From contig CAXBLG010000017.1 of assembly GCA_963976395.1 (NCBI GenBank), positions 1 to 52,157 of the forward strand: a stretch of 52,157 nt of DNA, written 5' to 3'. Positions 50,646 through 52,157 of the stretch are shown piece after piece. Position numbers and translations under genes: made by a program. Source of the DNA: UBA11612 sp963976395. GTDB lineage: Bacteria; Pseudomonadota; Alphaproteobacteria; Rhodospirillales; Rhodospirillaceae. The notes under the pieces were generated by a model. The model did not search any database and was not told the origin of the DNA. It saw only the letters and a list, made by a program, of their open reading frames with translations. Within the stretch, counting starts at the first letter, position 1. Each line of letters starts with the position of its first letter.

Positions 50646-51890
50646 TTAGTGGGTACGGTCGTTCGACTCATCCCAGTTCCATAGCTTAGAGGGTTTTGAC
50701 AATTCCATGCGGGCCAGCTGGTTGATGTGCACTTCATCCGGCCCGTCAACTATACGCAGCGTGCGCGCGAGCGCCCAGCCATCAGCCAGGCCAAACACCT
50801 GGCTCACACCGCCGCCGCCATGCACCTGCACCGCCCGGTCGAGCACCGTCTGCACCATACGCGGGACAGACACCTTGATCATGGCGATTTCCATTTTGGC
50901 TTCTTTGTTACCGACCGTGTCCATGGCATAGGCCGCTTTCAAAGTCAGCAGACGGGCTTGCTCAATATCGATCCGGCTTTGCGCCACCGCATCACGTAGC
51001 ATGCCTTGATCGGCGATGGATTTACCAAAGGCCACGCGGCTCTTGGCCCGGGCGCGCATGGATTCCAGCGCGCGTTCGGCTAGGCCGATGGCCCGCATGC
51101 AGTGATGAATACGTCCCGGCCCGAGGCGGCCTTGTGCGATTTCAAAGCCCCGTCCCTCGCCGAGCAGCATGTTAGTCGCCGGTACACGCACATCATTAAA
51201 CGCCATCTCAAAGTGTCCATGAGGCGCGTGATCGTATCCAAACACAGAAAGTGGGCGCACACGCTCCACGCCCGGTGTATCCATGGGCACAAGAATCATG
51301 GACTGTTGTTTGTAAGACTCGGCTTCCGGGTCGGTTTGACCCATAAAGATCAAAATTTTACAGCGCTTGTCGCCCGCGCCCGAAGTCCACCACTTGCGGC
51401 CGTTGATGATGTAGTCATCCCCATCGCGCACGATGCTTGAGCGAATATTACGCGCATCCGACGAAGCCACATCGGGTTCGGTCATGCAAAACCCCGAGCG
51501 AATTTCACCGGAGAGAAGCGGCTCCAGCCATTTCTTTTTCTGCGCGTCGGTGCCGTAGCGCGCCAGCACCTCCATATTGCCGGTGTCTGGAGCTGCGCAG
51601 TTGAACACCTCCGGCGCAATCGGCGAGCGCCCCATGATTTCGCACAATGGCGCGTATTCAAGATTGGTCAGCCCCGCGCCGTGCCCCTCTTCCGGGAGAA
51701 ACAAATTCCACAGATCGGCAGCCTTCGCGGCCGCTTTCATCTTTTCCATAATCGGCGGCGAGTCCCAGCGGTCGGCTTGCGCGGCGTGCTGTTCTTCAAA
51801 CACCCGCTCATTGGGATAGACCGTCTCGTCCATAAACTTTTCGAGCCGCGCGATCAGCGCCTTCACCTTGGGCGTATATTCAAATTCCAT
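50646..51890 (-). CDS. ACAD11-like acyl-CoA dehydrogenase
   Basis: A 414-residue ACAD-family protein with strong likeness to human ACAD11 and bacterial LvaC-type proteins: LWNLFLPEEGHGAGLTNLEY, APEVFNCAAPDTGNMEVLAR, FCMTEPDVASSDARNI, QSMILVPMDTPGVERVRPLS, GRLGPGRIHHCMRAIGLAER and LRIVDGPDEVHINQLARME. Members of this branch eliminate phosphate from 4-phosphoacyl-CoA made by a kinase partner. In human ACAD10/11 kinase and dehydrogenase are fused; here the kinase-fold gene is divergent, 157 bases away. It leads the operon that continues with ipdA. A role in steroid or hydroxy-fatty acid use is inferred. Confidence 0.92.
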   Translation of the reverse strand: MEFEYTPKVKALIARLEKFMDETVYPNERVFEEQHAAQADRWDSPPIMEKMKAAAKAADLWNLFLPEEGHGAGLTNLEYAPLCEIMGRSPIAPEVFNCAAPDTGNMEVLARYGTDAQKKKWLEPLLSGEIRSGFCMTEPDVASSDARNIRSSIVRDGDDYIINGRKWWTSGAGDKRCKILIFMGQTDPEAESYKQQSMILVPMDTPGVERVRPLSVFGYDHAPHGHFEMAFNDVRVPATNMLLGEGRGFEIAQGRLGPGRIHHCMRAIGLAERALESMRARAKSRVAFGKSIADQGMLRDAVAQSRIDIEQARLLTLKAAYAMDTVGNKEAKMEIAMIKVSVPRMVQTVLDRAVQVHGGGGVSQVFGLADGWALARTLRIVDGPDEVHINQLARMELSKPSKLWNWDESNDRTH

Positions 51891-51970
51891 TTTTTGCGTC
51901 CGCTGATTGTTATGCTGGGCTCAATTCAAAAATTGGCCGGATATTGGATTGATGCTCTCGGTAGGAATTA

Positions 51971-52024
51971 TTTGAGGATTAGAACTTGCCATTTCGGGCA
52001 ATCGGGGACAACAGTCCCTCAAAT
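51971..52024. promoter_or_regulatory. Nested dyads in the divergent promoter of the operon
   Basis: In the 157-base gap between the ACAD11-like and kinase-like genes, TTTGAG (51971-51976) is mirrored by CTCAAA (52019-52024); inside lie TTGCC-6-GGCAA (51986-52001) and GGGAC-4-GTCCC (52005-52018). One of these may be an operator controlling both directions. No copy of the mycobacterial KstR2 motif is seen. Confidence 0.4.
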
Positions 52025-52047
52025 CTGACACGGAATGGGACTGCAAA

Positions 52048-52157
52048 ATGAACGACTCGGAAACGACGGATGTGCGCAGCGGCCAGGACATTGATGTCGC
52101 GCGCCTCACCGAATACTTGGCCCAGCACCTCCCGGAATTTAAAGCGCCCCTAACGGT
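52048..52157 (+). CDS. Partial aminoglycoside-phosphotransferase-fold protein (kinase of the ACAD10/11 type)
   Basis: The first 36 codons from ATG 52048 run to the right edge; no stop is reached. The peptide has an acidic start (MNDSETTDVRSGQDIDVARL) and then TEYLAQHLPEFKAPLT, the usual beginning of the bacterial phosphotransferase-family proteins next to ACAD11-like genes. These kinases phosphorylate 4-hydroxyacyl-CoAs. The kinase core lies outside the window, so the call leans on the N-terminal pattern and on the neighbour. Confidence 0.6.
   Translation, partial: MNDSETTDVRSGQDIDVARLTEYLAQHLPEFKAPLT

Noticed and set aside
42561..51890. Reading the right-hand operon as ordinary fatty acid beta-oxidation
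   Set aside because: The IpdA/IpdB pair, the IpdC-like flavoprotein and the EchA20-like active site are not part of ordinary beta-oxidation, and no 3-hydroxyacyl-CoA dehydrogenase is present in the operon.
51891..52047. KstR2-type operator
   Set aside because: The CAAG-CTTG core spacing of the mycobacterial motif, as I remember it, is not found in the divergent region.
1..52157. CRISPR arrays, transposases, integrases, rRNA genes
   Set aside because: None was seen on reading both strands; no regularly spaced repeats or mobile-element proteins are present.

Overview
The window reads as a chromosomal segment of an alphaproteobacterium, probably close to Rhodospirillales. The signs are a cell-cycle type CcrM methyltransferase next to rnhB, the three-gene bc1 operon petABC, the DUF1285-NUDIX-DUF6111-cca operon, the lgt-NDUFAF7-pgeF chain with ATGA overlaps, and a TPR protein beside ispE. 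Lipoprotein and heptose enzymes show a Gram-negative envelope. The phylum-level call is firm. The order is inference.

Left part (1-21760) is mostly housekeeping. It holds a start of a possible methyltransferase at the edge and a large exported mono-heme protein with a carboxypeptidase-like N-terminal domain. Then come proC, YbjN and ubiK genes, and opposite them hldD, lgt, an NDUFAF7-family methyltransferase, pgeF, a lipoprotein, prs and a Cys-rich secreted protein. These are followed by rplY-pth-ychF, petABC, trmL, a candidate CU-rich small RNA, and the cca operon.

The middle (21815-42525) opens with a four-gene MoxR-DUF58-BatA/DUF4159-VWA membrane cluster. It continues with ccrM, whose upstream region carries five GANTC sites in 86 bp, then rnhB, moaB, a family 4 uracil-DNA glycosylase, and a CioAB-type quinol oxidase with a divergent 38-residue DUF2474-like micropeptide too short for ordinary gene calling. 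ETF-ubiquinone oxidoreductase, a TPR protein, ispE, a DsbD/ScsB-type protein and tRNA-Gln(UUG) follow.

The right part (42561-52157) is the accessory highlight. Nine tightly packed minus-strand genes encode an ACAD11-like dehydrogenase, IpdA-like and IpdB-like CoA-transferase-fold subunits, an unusual crotonase, an IpdC-like flavoprotein, an EchA20-like crotonase, two adjacent acyl-CoA dehydrogenases and a thiolase. The set matches the pathway that opens the last two steroid rings (C and D, from HIP-CoA), best known in Mycobacterium and Rhodococcus. A divergent aminoglycoside-phosphotransferase-fold gene begins at the right edge; together with the ACAD11-like gene it resembles the 4-hydroxyacyl-CoA kinase/eliminase pair. 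Electrons from the dehydrogenases would pass through ETF and the ETF-QO encoded here into quinone, then to bc1 or the CioAB oxidase.

I see no transposase, insertion sequence, CRISPR array or rRNA. Family assignments rest on recognising motifs and remembered homologues, not on searches.
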